Below, one piece after another: positions 17,491-25,877 of a stretch of DNA of 61,212 nucleotides. The stretch lies in the NCBI GenBank assembly GCA_964196195.1, contig CAXMSE010000028.1, positions 1 through 61,212 on the forward strand. Reading direction: 5' to 3'. The stretch comes from OFTM10 sp964196195. GTDB lineage: Bacteria > Actinomycetota > Acidimicrobiia > Acidimicrobiales > Aldehydirespiratoraceae. Position numbers and translations under genes: made by a program. The notes beneath the pieces were generated by a model. That model was given only the letters and a program-made list of their open reading frames with translations. It was not told the DNA's origin and made no database searches. Numbering within the stretch: position 1 is the first letter of the stretch; each line of letters starts with the position of its first letter.

Positions 17491-18303
17491 GTGAACACCG
17501 ACCCCGAAGACCTCACCTACAGCAACTATCTGCGTGTCGAGGAGCTCCTGTCGCTGCAGCAGTGTCGATCCATTGATCCCGACACGGGTGAACCAGAGCA
17601 TGATGAGACCCTCTTCATCATTATCCACCAGGTCTACGAACTCTGGTTCAAGCAGGTTCTTCACGAGCTGGATGCCTTCGCCATGTATCTCGACAACGAT
17701 GCCGAGTTTCGTGGCGGGCATCAGCTGAAGCGAGTGCTGAAGATCCTCAAGACGCTGGTTGCCCAACTCGATGTGCTCGAGACTATGACCCCCCTTGAGT
17801 TCTCGTCCTTCCGATCGTTCCTCGAGAGCGCCAGTGGATTCCAATCGGCCCAGTTCCGCGAGCTCGAGTTCCTCCTTGGCCAGAAGGCAACCGACCACCT
17901 CTATCGTTTCGAACACAACCCCGCCGAGTACGAGCGCCTCACCCGCCGCTACGCCGAGCCTGCTCTGTGGGACACCTTCGTCAGCTTCCTCGCCCGTCGC
18001 GGATTTGCCATCCCCGAGGCGGCCCTCTCACGAGATGTGACCCAGGCCGTAGTGGAGTCTGACGGAGTTCAGGCGGCCTTGATGGAGATCTACCGCACCG
18101 ATCCTGGACTCACCGAGATGTGCGAGGCCCTCACCGATCTCGATGAGGGCATTCAAGAGTGGCGTTACCGCCACGTCATGATGGTCCAGCGGACGATCGG
18201 TACGAAGATGGGAACCGGCGGGTCCGACGGCGCCACCTATCTCCGCGAATCTCTTTTCCGCCCTGTGTTCGCCGACCTGTGGGCGATCAGGGCCCGGTTC
18301 TGA
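17491..18303 (+). CDS. kynA: Tryptophan 2,3-dioxygenase
   Basis: A heme enzyme that opens the indole ring of L-tryptophan with O2 to give N-formylkynurenine. The 270 residues match the bacterial family. Diagnostic segments are TYSNYLRVEELLSLQ, HDETLFIIIHQVYELWFKQ (distal-pocket His and substrate contacts), and the C-terminal WRYRHVMMVQRTIGTKMGTG, with the proximal heme His, followed by GGSDGATYL. It starts with GTG, with GGAG 5 nt upstream. It is the last plus-strand gene of the kynurenine operon, and its 3' end overlaps the convergent ACMS decarboxylase gene by 17 bp, leaving no room for a conventional terminator. Confidence 0.96.
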   Translation: MNTDPEDLTYSNYLRVEELLSLQQCRSIDPDTGEPEHDETLFIIIHQVYELWFKQVLHELDAFAMYLDNDAEFRGGHQLKRVLKILKTLVAQLDVLETMTPLEFSSFRSFLESASGFQSAQFRELEFLLGQKATDHLYRFEHNPAEYERLTRRYAEPALWDTFVSFLARRGFAIPEAALSRDVTQAVVESDGVQAALMEIYRTDPGLTEMCEALTDLDEGIQEWRYRHVMMVQRTIGTKMGTGGSDGATYLRESLFRPVFADLWAIRARF

Positions 18304-19288
18304 CAGCGAAGAAGTCGGCCGCATTGTCGACCAGCAGTTTCTGGCGGTCGGCCGAGCTCAGAAACGGCGCATTCTCGATGAGCTGGCCCGGATGGATCTC
18401 TCCGAGCGGGAATGGGTAGTCGGAGCCGAGCATCACACGGTCGATCCCCATCACCGAGGTGAGAAGCTGGAGGGCGTCGTTGCTGAAGACGGCTGAGTCC
18501 ACCGAGAACCGGTCGACATAGCTCGAAGGCGGGTTGGGGCAGTCGGCGCGGACTAGGTCGCGACGGCGCCACGCATTGTCGACTCGACCGAGTTGGGCCG
18601 CGAAGTTGCCACCACCGTGGGCAAAGCAGAGCTTGAGCTCTCGAGGGAGCCGCTCGAACGCTCCGGACAGGATGAGAGAGACGATGGCCAGGTGAGTCTC
18701 GGCCGGCATCCCGACGAGCCACGTGAGCATGTACTTGGGCATCCGCTCACGGGCCATCATGTCCCAGGGATGCACCAGCACCGGGATGCCCTCATCGGCA
18801 CAGTGATGCAGGAAGCGAACCAGTTCGGGATCGTCGAGGTTGCGTCCACTGACATGATTTCCGATGTGCACACCGACGTGCCCGGAGCTGATGGCCCGCG
18901 ATGCCTCCCTGCACGCGGCGCCAACGTCTTGCAACGGCACCTGGCAGAGAGGCCTCAGTCGGGTCGGATCGTGCTCGCACATCTCCACGGCAAGCTCGTT
19001 GATGAACCTGGCCCAATCCAGCGCAGCATCGGATTCAGCGGCATATCTGAACAGGATCGGGGTGGCCGAGACGACCTCGATCGCCACCCCATGTTCGTCC
19101 ATCTCCGCGATCCTCGCCGCAGGGTCCCAGAGGGGTGCCAACACCGGCCGGAACTCGAGGTCGCCGGCCATTATGAAACCCGTGCCGTCGCCGTCGTCTC
19201 GGAGCCAGGGTGCATCGTCGGCGCCGAGGCGGGATGCTTCGCTCTGTGAGATCTGTGGGAAGAAGTGGGCGTGGATGTCGATCTTCAA
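18287..19288 (-). CDS. 2-amino-3-carboxymuconate-6-semialdehyde decarboxylase (ACMSD)-type amidohydrolase
   Basis: Predicted to decarboxylate ACMS, the ring-opening product of 3-hydroxyanthranilate, to 2-aminomuconate semialdehyde, diverting it from quinolinate. The 333-residue length agrees with ACMSD. The metal-binding H-x-H is at the extreme N terminus (KIDIHAHFFPQ), with VLVHPWDMM, FAHGGGNFAAQLGR and GSDYPFPLGE giving the other ligands and the catalytic His/Asp. The start is TTG at 19288 with GAGG 7 nt upstream, overlapping the RidA stop in TTGA; an upstream extension would run through that gene. Context with kynU, kmo, kynA and the deaminase makes the assignment firm. Confidence 0.9.
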   Translation of the reverse strand: MKIDIHAHFFPQISQSEASRLGADDAPWLRDDGDGTGFIMAGDLEFRPVLAPLWDPAARIAEMDEHGVAIEVVSATPILFRYAAESDAALDWARFINELAVEMCEHDPTRLRPLCQVPLQDVGAACREASRAISSGHVGVHIGNHVSGRNLDDPELVRFLHHCADEGIPVLVHPWDMMARERMPKYMLTWLVGMPAETHLAIVSLILSGAFERLPRELKLCFAHGGGNFAAQLGRVDNAWRRRDLVRADCPNPPSSYVDRFSVDSAVFSNDALQLLTSVMGIDRVMLGSDYPFPLGEIHPGQLIENAPFLSSADRQKLLVDNAADFFAVRTGP

Positions 19289-19695
19289 GACGCAGCCTCG
19301 GGACGCTCCGCAGTCGCCTTGATTTCGAGTAGCAGATGGGGGTGGGGCAGCTGATGCACAGCAACGGTGGTGCGGGCCGGTGGCGCGACACCGTCGAAGA
19401 AGGCCGCCCATGCCCGGTTATACGGACCGAAGTCATTCATGTTCACGACAAAGACGGTGGCATCGATGATGTGGGATCGATCGAGACCGACCGTCGCCAG
19501 GATTGCCTCGATGTTGTCGAGGACTGCAGTGGTTTGGGTGGTCATGTCGAGATCGACTGTGCCGGACTCGTCGACCGAAGCCCCCGCGATGGTGTTGTCA
19601 GCCCGCCGCGAACTGGTACCCGACACGAACAGAAAACCCCCGCTCTCGCGGAGATGTGGAAAGGCCCCTCGCGGGGTCGAGAGCTCTGATGCCAT
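19285..19695 (-). CDS. RidA-family 2-aminomuconate deaminase
   Basis: A 136-residue YjgF/RidA-fold protein. The C-terminal motif PPARTTVAVHQLPHPHLLLE, with the substrate-carboxylate Arg and conserved histidines, is the form found in 2-aminomuconate deaminases (AmnD/NbaF). It would hydrolyse 2-aminomuconate to 4-oxalocrotonate and ammonia, two steps after ACMSD. It lies directly upstream of the ACMSD gene with overlapping stop and start. The dehydrogenase that makes 2-aminomuconate from its semialdehyde is not in the window. A general imine deaminase role cannot be excluded, but the neighbourhood favours this pathway. Confidence 0.87.
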   Translation of the reverse strand: MASELSTPRGAFPHLRESGGFLFVSGTSSRRADNTIAGASVDESGTVDLDMTTQTTAVLDNIEAILATVGLDRSHIIDATVFVVNMNDFGPYNRAWAAFFDGVAPPARTTVAVHQLPHPHLLLEIKATAERPEAAS

Positions 19696-19744
19696 GACGA
19701 GAGTGTGTCCTGATCGCCCAGTTTTCACCAGTCCGCCGCCGTGG

Positions 19745-20926
19745 TCATATCGACATGGGAGCCAGGTCTGCGGGCCAGCTGCCATCGTGCACGAGGCCGG
19801 CCGCGAGTTCGCCCCACACGTCTGAACCCTTGGCGCCTCCTCCGTTGCCTGCCGTGGCGACGAAGACGGAGTCATCCACCCGGTCGATGATCGGGTGCGT
19901 ATCGGCCGTACGACACAAGATGCAGCGCTTCGTCTCGACCGATCGGAACTCAGTATCAGGCCACATTGCTCTGAGTGCCCCCTCGAAACTCGGCCGGCAT
20001 ATGTCGCTGTCGCCATGCCGGAACCAGTCCTGCACCTCGGCCAAGGTTGTCGGGTAGAGGTCGGCGGACGTGTTGGCACCGAGCTTGATGTAGTGATCGC
20101 CGTCCGGGTAGCGGAGCGGAGGCACCACATAGATGCCCTCGAGCACCAGATCGTCGATCGCGTACTTGATCGTGGGTGCGCCACTCAGTCGCTCGGCCGT
20201 CGCGTTGTCGACTCGACCGAGCACAACCACCTCGGTCTTGATCTCGAGCGGCAGCTGTAGTGGCAACAGGTCGTTGAAGTTTGTGAACGCACCGGCGGCC
20301 ACAAGCGCCTTGCGGGCCGTCACCGTGGTGTTGGCCTGCGTTTTCGCACTGACGCCCGTTCCCGAGGAGCGAAGCCTGGTGACGACATCTCGGATAACCG
20401 TCGCGCCATGTGCAGCGGCCACCACATTCTGAGCTTGGATCAAGCGCCGCGGATTTATGAAACCCGCGGGCGAGGGTTCGTGGATGACGTAGTGGCTATC
20501 GGGGAACTCAAACTGAGGAAATCTGGCTCGCCACGCGCTGTCGCCGGGCTCGTAGTAGTCGTGGACGATCCCATCCTCCCTCACCCTCGTGAGCGCGTCG
20601 TCGCCTGATCCGTCCGCATCGCTCGAGGGATCGCCGACGATGAGGGCGCCCACCGGATAGTGGAACCTGACCCCGGATGCCTCCTCGAGGGAGGCGTAGT
20701 TCTCGATCGCACGGCGCGTGAGCGCAGCCGAGCTGGACGTGCGATCCTGGAGCCGGGTGAGCCGGCCCTGGTCGTAGTGGCTGGAGAACACGCCTCGATG
20801 TCGGGACTGATCGGGCGGCTCATCGGGGCCGATGAGCGCTACCCGTTCGCCCAGCTGGCTCAGGTGCCGCGCCGCCGCACTACCGAACAATCCGTTTCCG
20901 ACGACGACGGTGTCGAATTCAGCCAT
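19745..20926 (-). CDS. FAD-dependent amine/amino-acid oxidoreductase (DAO family)
   Basis: A 393-residue flavoprotein of the D-amino-acid/sarcosine oxidase family. It begins MAEFDTVVVGNGLFGSAAARHLSQLG, a Rossmann FAD site with GNGLFG in place of the usual GxGxxG, and ends with VFVATAGNGGGAKGSDVWGE, where the second FAD segment is expected. RHRGVFSSHYDQGRLTR resembles the covalent-flavin region of monomeric sarcosine oxidases (usual form HxxGSSHGxxRI). The gene start overlaps the nadC stop by 8 bp and sits 49 bp before the deaminase gene, so it is in the tryptophan-to-NAD/aminomuconate operon. Its substrate there is unknown; an N-methylated or cyclic amino acid is plausible. Confidence 0.85.
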   Translation of the reverse strand: MAEFDTVVVGNGLFGSAAARHLSQLGERVALIGPDEPPDQSRHRGVFSSHYDQGRLTRLQDRTSSSAALTRRAIENYASLEEASGVRFHYPVGALIVGDPSSDADGSGDDALTRVREDGIVHDYYEPGDSAWRARFPQFEFPDSHYVIHEPSPAGFINPRRLIQAQNVVAAAHGATVIRDVVTRLRSSGTGVSAKTQANTTVTARKALVAAGAFTNFNDLLPLQLPLEIKTEVVVLGRVDNATAERLSGAPTIKYAIDDLVLEGIYVVPPLRYPDGDHYIKLGANTSADLYPTTLAEVQDWFRHGDSDICRPSFEGALRAMWPDTEFRSVETKRCILCRTADTHPIIDRVDDSVFVATAGNGGGAKGSDVWGELAAGLVHDGSWPADLAPMSI

Positions 20927-21797
20927 CCCCCGGGTCCTGGAAGTCGAGCCCTATGTCGAGGGCAGGGGCGGACTGGGTGATCCGGCTCACCGAGATCAGG
21001 TCGACTCCGGTCGCAGAATACGAGTGGATGGTGTCGAGAGATATGCCGCCCGACGCCTCGAGAAGGGGCCGCCTGCCTCGACCCACGATCGAACCGACCA
21101 ATTCCACGCACTCGCGCACGAGTTCCGGCGCCATGTTGTCGAGCAGGATGATGTCGGCGCCGGCGCGGGTGGCCTCTTCCACCTGGCTCAATCGATCGGC
21201 CTCCACCTCTATGGTGCGGCCGGGCCATGAGACTCGCGCCCTCTCGACTCCCTCGGTGATCCTGATGGTGGCGAGATGGTTGTCCTTCAGCATCAACCAT
21301 TCGCTGAGGCTTCCCCGATGGCTGCGACCGCCGCCGGCGCGAACCGCCGCCTTCTGGAGGGATCGCAGGCCCGGAATCGTCTTGCGCGTATCCCAGACCG
21401 TGGCTGTGCCTCCGGTGGCGGCTTCGGTGACGTAACTCCGGGTGAGGGTGGCGATTCCCGAGAGATGACACAAGAAGTTTAGAGCTGTGCGCTCAGCGGT
21501 GAGCACCGACACCAGGCAGCCCGATACTCGGCCGATCAGCTGACCGGTCTCGAGTGGGTCACCGTCGTCGGCGGCCCAGTCGACGCTTACCGTTTCATCG
21601 ATCTGGCGAAACGTCTCCTCTGCACAGCTCCGCCCCGCGAGAACTCCGGGCTCGCGGGCACAAATGGTGGCCGACCCCCGTGCATCGCCGGGCAGGAGCG
21701 TGGATGTGGTGTCGCCGAGCGGGGAGAGATCCTCCTCTAGAGCTCGGTTGACCGCATCGCGCACCACGTGGACCGGAGGTTCGAAGAATGTCGACAC
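20919..21797 (-). CDS. nadC: Nicotinate-nucleotide pyrophosphorylase (quinolinate phosphoribosyltransferase)
   Basis: Converts quinolinate and PRPP to nicotinate mononucleotide and CO2 for NAD synthesis. Seen in order are EEDLSPLGDTTSTLL, ERTALNFLCHLSGIATLT, TRKTIPGLRSLQKAAVRAGG, HRGSLSEWLMLKDNH, EVEADRLSQVEEATRAGAD, LLDNMAPELV and LEASGGISLDTIHSYSATGVDLIS, all diagnostic. A GTG at 21797 giving about 292 residues fits family length; an ATG at 21881 would add 28 residues and overlap the divergent amidohydrolase start. Next to the kynurenine genes this enzyme would drain ACMS-derived quinolinate into NAD, competing with ACMSD. No nadA or nadB is nearby. Confidence 0.95.
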   Translation of the reverse strand: MSTFFEPPVHVVRDAVNRALEEDLSPLGDTTSTLLPGDARGSATICAREPGVLAGRSCAEETFRQIDETVSVDWAADDGDPLETGQLIGRVSGCLVSVLTAERTALNFLCHLSGIATLTRSYVTEAATGGTATVWDTRKTIPGLRSLQKAAVRAGGGRSHRGSLSEWLMLKDNHLATIRITEGVERARVSWPGRTIEVEADRLSQVEEATRAGADIILLDNMAPELVRECVELVGSIVGRGRRPLLEASGGISLDTIHSYSATGVDLISVSRITQSAPALDIGLDFQDPGDG

Positions 21798-21874
21798 TCC
21801 CCCAGCATGCACCAGCAGCCCGCCAGCGGGGAACTCCGGTTGCGGCCCGGTCCTGATCGCGCGACGCTCGCGGA

Positions 21875-23092
21875 ATGACACGACTGCTTCTTCACAACGG
21901 GCTGGTATTCGACGGATCGGGGGCGGCGCCCGCTCTGGGCGACGTGGTGATCGAGGGAGATCGCATCGTCTCTGTGGGGAGCGGACTCGATGGCGACGAC
22001 TCGATCGACTGCACGGGGCACCTGATAACCCCCGGTCTGTTCGACTGCCACGTGCATTTCATGGCCGACGGAGATTTCAGCGCCAGCACCCATGCGAACA
22101 CCCCGTTCTCGATGAACTTTTATCTCGCGGCAGAACGAATGGAACGGACGCTGGCCTGCGGAATCACCACCGTCCGGGAAGCCGGGGGCTCCGATCTCGG
22201 TGTCAAGACAGCCCGCGATGCCGGTCTCATTTCCGGCCCCCGGATGCAGCTGTCTCTTACCATGCTGTCCCAGACGGGCGGTCACGGCGACTCCTGGGAG
22301 GTGTGCGGTGCCCTCTTGCCCGGAATGATGGACTGCCATCCCGGGCGCCCCCACAACGTCGTCGACGGTCCCGTCGAGATGAGAAAGAAGGTCAGGGAAC
22401 TCATCCGCGCCGGCGCTGACGTGATCAAGGTGGCCACGTCGGGCGGGGTGATCTCGCCACGGTCGAATCCTCAGCACCCTCATTTCGGCATGGATGAGCT
22501 CGAAGCGCTGGTGGCCGAGGCATCAGTGGCCGATCGCTTCGTGATGGCCCATGCCCAAGCCACCCAGGGAATCAAGAACGCGGTGAAGGCGGGCATCCGG
22601 TCGATCGAACACGGCATCTTTCTCGACGATGAGGCGATCGAAATGATGCTGGATGCCGGCACCTACCTCGTCCCCACACTCATCGCCCCTATGGGGGTGC
22701 TCGAAGCGGTGGAGCGGGGCGTCGACCTGCCTCAGACGATCATCGACAAGGCCCGATCGGTGATGGAGCAGCACCACGACTCGGTCTCCAGAGCGATCGC
22801 CGCCGGTGTCAGGATCGCGATGGGCACCGACTCGGGGGTGACTCCCCATGGTGAGAACCTGCGGGAGTTGGCCGAGATGCAACGACTGGGGATGACGCCG
22901 CTCCAAGTGCTTGAAGCTTCCACGCGCTGTGCATCGGACCTGATGGGCATCGCCGACGAGGTCGGCACGCTGGAGGACGGCAAGGCGGCGGATCTCGTCG
23001 TGTTCAGCGGTCAGGAAATCGATGTTTCAGACCTTCGACCTCGCGTGAGCAAGGTCATCCAGGATGGCAAGTTGGTGACCGGAGCTAGCTGA
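21875..23092 (+). CDS. Metal-dependent amidohydrolase (imidazolonepropionase/prolidase-like)
   Basis: A 405-residue TIM-barrel hydrolase of the amidohydrolase superfamily. All metal-site elements are present: HVHF after GLFDC, the carboxylated-lysine candidate in DVIKVATSGG, His in VMAHAQ and SIEHG, and Asp in MGTDSG. This pattern belongs to the Xaa-Pro/Xaa-Arg dipeptidase-like subgroup, often labelled imidazolonepropionase-related. It is divergent from nadC and is followed by a short palindrome (23100-23111). Context near kynurenine genes tempts one to propose a formylkynurenine role, but its motifs are not those of known kynurenine formamidases, so the substrate is left open. Confidence 0.88.
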   Translation: MTRLLLHNGLVFDGSGAAPALGDVVIEGDRIVSVGSGLDGDDSIDCTGHLITPGLFDCHVHFMADGDFSASTHANTPFSMNFYLAAERMERTLACGITTVREAGGSDLGVKTARDAGLISGPRMQLSLTMLSQTGGHGDSWEVCGALLPGMMDCHPGRPHNVVDGPVEMRKKVRELIRAGADVIKVATSGGVISPRSNPQHPHFGMDELEALVAEASVADRFVMAHAQATQGIKNAVKAGIRSIEHGIFLDDEAIEMMLDAGTYLVPTLIAPMGVLEAVERGVDLPQTIIDKARSVMEQHHDSVSRAIAAGVRIAMGTDSGVTPHGENLRELAEMQRLGMTPLQVLEASTRCASDLMGIADEVGTLEDGKAADLVVFSGQEIDVSDLRPRVSKVIQDGKLVTGAS

Positions 23093-23099
23093 ACTCGAA

Positions 23100-23111
23100 G
23101 CCTTCGAAGGC
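23100..23111 (+). terminator. Palindrome 8 bp after the amidohydrolase gene
   Basis: GCCTTCGAAGGC is a perfect 12-bp palindrome starting 8 bp after the stop. It could form a small hairpin but has no T tract, so termination is uncertain. Confidence 0.25.
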
Positions 23112-23266
23112 GCCCGATCGTCATACCCGCCTCTCGGGTGCTGTCGACGCCGGCGTGGTGACCGATGTCGCACTATGCACATGCTGAAGGGTCTTATGCC
23201 CCTAGTTGCGTCTCTATCTTCCATCCAGAATACAGATGAAGGCAGGACAACAGATCGACGTCACCG

Positions 23267-24055
23267 ATGGCCAGTTTCCTCACCACCCGTGAAATCCAAG
23301 ATCTGATCAATGTCGACCGATCGACCGTCTACCGCATGGCCGAGGACGGTCGTCTGCCCGGTGTGAAGATCGGTCGTCAGTGGCGCTTCTCGTCGAATCG
23401 AATCGCCGAACTGTTTGGCCTCGAGGATCCGATTGCCTCCTATCCCCCGGCCCAGTTCGATGGCTCCGACCCTTCGGTCCAGGGCCTCAACCAACTCCTC
23501 TTGCCCGACGCAGCCCAATCCATCGCCGACCTGCTCGGCGAACTCTTCGGGGTCATGGCCGTTGTCACCGACATCGAAGGCCACCCGCTCACCTCCGTTG
23601 CCAACCAGTGTGGCTTCTACGCCGCCATCGCCGACAGCCCGATAGCAGCCTCGGCATGCACCCGAGGATGGCGTGGTCTGGCCGAGCAGCCCGACCTCGA
23701 GCCCCGTTTCGTGCCCTCACATCTGGGTTTCCTCTGTGCTCGCTCCTTCATCCGGGTCGGCCATCAGCTCACCGGGATGGTGATCGTTGGCGGCATTGCA
23801 CCCGCTGCGTGGCCCCCTCAAGGGGCCCGCCTCGGCCAGATAGCCCAGGAGCTGTCCGTCGCCCCCAGCGTCCTGCTCGACGCGGCCGACCAGATCTGGC
23901 ACATCGATCTCGATCACCAGACTTGGATTCTCAGCCTGCTCCCAAGAGTTGCAGACCTGATCTCTCAGCTGGCTTCGGCCCGGAGCCAGCTTCTGACCAA
24001 ACTCGATGCCATCGCCACTTTGGCGGGCCCGGTGGCACCCCTGAAGGCGAGCTGA
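23267..24055 (+). CDS. Excisionase-type HTH plus PocR-sensor regulator of the sulfur operon
   Basis: A 262-residue regulator. Residues 1-50 form an excisionase/MerR-like helix-turn-helix (LTTREIQDLINVDRSTVYRM, DGRLPGVKIGRQWRFS). Residues 75-230 look like a PocR sensory domain, with FGVMAVVTDIEGHPLTSVANQCGFYA, ACTRGW, FLCARSFIRVGHQLTGMVIVGG. The cysteines resemble the ligand pocket of PocR domains, so it may sense a small hydrophobic or sulfur compound. Its TGA is 2 bp before the GTG of the SQR-like gene, so it is cotranscribed with the sulfur genes it most likely controls. Function is inferred from domains and position. Confidence 0.82.
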   Translation: MASFLTTREIQDLINVDRSTVYRMAEDGRLPGVKIGRQWRFSSNRIAELFGLEDPIASYPPAQFDGSDPSVQGLNQLLLPDAAQSIADLLGELFGVMAVVTDIEGHPLTSVANQCGFYAAIADSPIAASACTRGWRGLAEQPDLEPRFVPSHLGFLCARSFIRVGHQLTGMVIVGGIAPAAWPPQGARLGQIAQELSVAPSVLLDAADQIWHIDLDHQTWILSLLPRVADLISQLASARSQLLTKLDAIATLAGPVAPLKAS

Positions 24056-24057
24056 AC

Positions 24058-25302
24058 GTGAAGAAACTCGTTGTACTCGGAGCCGGTACCGCCGGAACCA
24101 TGGCCGTGAACAAGCTCAGACCCCGACTTGACGCCTCGGAATGGCAGATCACCATGGTCGATTCGAGCCCCGATCACCACTATCAACCCGGCTACCTGTT
24201 CATACCGTTCGGGACCTACGAGCCTGAAGAGATCGTGAAGCCCAAGGCCCGCTTCATCCCGGACGGGGTGGAGCTGATCATGGGCGAGATCGACAAGGTC
24301 GAGATCGACGGCGATCAGGTGATCCTCACCGATGGCACCCGATTGTCGTACGACCAACTGGTGATCGCCACTGGCACCAGCCCACGTCGCGAGGAGACCG
24401 AAGGCCTCGACAGCGACGAATACGGCAAGACGATCCACGACTTCTACACCCTCGATGGCGCCACGGCCCTGGCCGAGGTTCTCGAGGACTGGCCCGGAGG
24501 TCGCCTGGTCGTGAGCATCGTGGAGATGCCCATCAAGTGCCCTGTGGCACCGCTCGAGTTCACCTTCCTGGCCGACTCCTTCTTCGCCGAAAAGGGAATG
24601 CGCGACAAGGTCGAACTCGTCTACGTCACACCCCTTGATGGCGCCTTCACCAAGCCGGTCGCCGCCAAATACCTGGGCGACATGCTCGACCGACGCGACA
24701 TCACGCTCGAATCCGATTTCATGGTGATGGAGGTCGACAGCGAGCGCCGCGTCCTCGCGAGCTACGACGAGCGCGAGGTGCCATACGACCTGCTGGTCAC
24801 CGTGCCTGTGAACATGGGTGCGGACTATGTCGAAAGGTCCGGTCTCGGCGACGAGCTCAACCACGTCGAAGTCGACAAGTTCACCTTCCTCGCCGATAGC
24901 AGCGACAACATCTTCGCCCTAGGCGACGCCTCCAATATCCCGACCTCCAAGGCCGGATCGGTGGCTCACTTCGCCGTCGATGTGTTCGTCGACAACTTCC
25001 TGCAACACATCAAGGGCCAGCCCATGACCGGTGCCTTCGATGGTCACGCAAACTGCTTCATCGAGTCCGGGCACGGCAAGGGGATGTTGATTGATTTCAA
25101 CTACGACGTCGAGCCCCTCCCCGGCAAGTACCCACTGCCCGGCATCGGCCCCTTCTCGCTGCTCAAGGAGACCGAGGCGAACCACTGGGGCAAGCTCATG
25201 TTCAAGTGGACCTACTGGAACGTGTTGCTGCCCGGACGTGAGATGCCACTACCCAATTCCATGTCAATGAGCGGCAAGATCCCAGCGGAGGTGTCGTCAT
25301 GA
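24058..25302 (+). CDS. Sulfide:quinone oxidoreductase-like FAD/NAD(P) oxidoreductase
   Basis: A 414-residue flavoprotein related to sulfide:quinone oxidoreductase and type II NADH dehydrogenase. It has KKLVVLGAGTAGTMAVNKLR, HYQPGYLFIPFGTYEPEEI, LSYDQLVIATGTSPR, MPIKCPVAPLEFTFLADSF and IFALGDASNIPTSKAGSVAHF. The Cys in IKCPVAP matches one redox Cys of SQR, but the three-cysteine set is not complete, so true sulfide oxidation is uncertain. The C terminus (GKLMFKWTYWNVLLPG) is amphipathic and may anchor it to the membrane. A GTG start follows the regulator stop by 2 bp, and the stop overlaps the DUF1641 ATG. It may feed electrons to quinone from a sulfur relay. Confidence 0.85.
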   Translation: MKKLVVLGAGTAGTMAVNKLRPRLDASEWQITMVDSSPDHHYQPGYLFIPFGTYEPEEIVKPKARFIPDGVELIMGEIDKVEIDGDQVILTDGTRLSYDQLVIATGTSPRREETEGLDSDEYGKTIHDFYTLDGATALAEVLEDWPGGRLVVSIVEMPIKCPVAPLEFTFLADSFFAEKGMRDKVELVYVTPLDGAFTKPVAAKYLGDMLDRRDITLESDFMVMEVDSERRVLASYDEREVPYDLLVTVPVNMGADYVERSGLGDELNHVEVDKFTFLADSSDNIFALGDASNIPTSKAGSVAHFAVDVFVDNFLQHIKGQPMTGAFDGHANCFIESGHGKGMLIDFNYDVEPLPGKYPLPGIGPFSLLKETEANHWGKLMFKWTYWNVLLPGREMPLPNSMSMSGKIPAEVSS

Positions 25303-25877
25303 CCGCCACAGAAGTAGCCCCCAGCCCGACCCATGTCCTGGAGGCCAAGATCGACCTCCTCACCGAGCAGATGGCGATCCTTACCGCCGAAGCCGAGCTT
25401 CGCGGCCAGCAGCGCCAGATCTTCGACGGCCTCTCCGCCGACCTGTCGAGGGTGAGCGAGGGCGCGATGGAGATGGCCATCGACCGCCTGGCCGAAGCCG
25501 AAGAGCGTGGCTATTTCGCCTTCGCTCGGGCCGGAGCCGGCGTGATCGATCGTGTGGTTACCGGCTTCGAGGAGGAGGAGGTCACCCAGCTCGGCGAAAA
25601 CGTCGTCACCATCCTCGAGACCATCAAGGAGATAACCCAGCCCGAGATGCTCACCCTTTTGGGTCACATGGTCGATGCGGTCAAGCTCCAACAGGAGCGG
25701 GTCGGCGCCGAACCGGACAAGGCCCCAAGCCTGCGTGCACTGCTCAAGATGGTCCGCGACCCCGACGTTCGCCGGGGCATGTCACGGGCCCTCGAAACCC
25801 TTCGGGTGGCCTCAGTCGAGACCGGCCCGAGTCAGACAAGTTCCCACCCACTCCACCCCCCCCAAGGAGAGAAGTAA
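25299..25877 (+). CDS. DUF1641-containing protein
   Basis: A 192-residue soluble protein with an N-terminal coiled-coil-like stretch (LEAKIDLLTEQMAILTAEAE) and the DUF1641 core (FEEEEVTQLGENVVTILETI, TQPEMLTLLGHMVDAVKL, SLRALLKMVRDPDVRRGM). DUF1641 proteins often occur beside SQR-like or formate-dehydrogenase-type oxidoreductases; no biochemical role is established. It overlaps the upstream gene by ATGA and the TusE gene by 1 nt (TAATG). The last 20 residues are Ser/Pro/His-rich and look disordered. Confidence 0.83.
   Translation: MTATEVAPSPTHVLEAKIDLLTEQMAILTAEAELRGQQRQIFDGLSADLSRVSEGAMEMAIDRLAEAEERGYFAFARAGAGVIDRVVTGFEEEEVTQLGENVVTILETIKEITQPEMLTLLGHMVDAVKLQQERVGAEPDKAPSLRALLKMVRDPDVRRGMSRALETLRVASVETGPSQTSSHPLHPPQGEK

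Noticed and set aside
21875..23092. Kynurenine formamidase role for the amidohydrolase
   Set aside because: Its metal-site motifs are those of imidazolonepropionase/prolidase-like amidohydrolases and not the known KynB or alpha/beta-hydrolase formamidases.
23380..24055. N-terminal extension of the SQR-like gene through the regulator region
   Set aside because: The extension is Arg/Pro-rich and out of frame with the regulator; the GTG at 24058 begins with a perfect flavoprotein N terminus.
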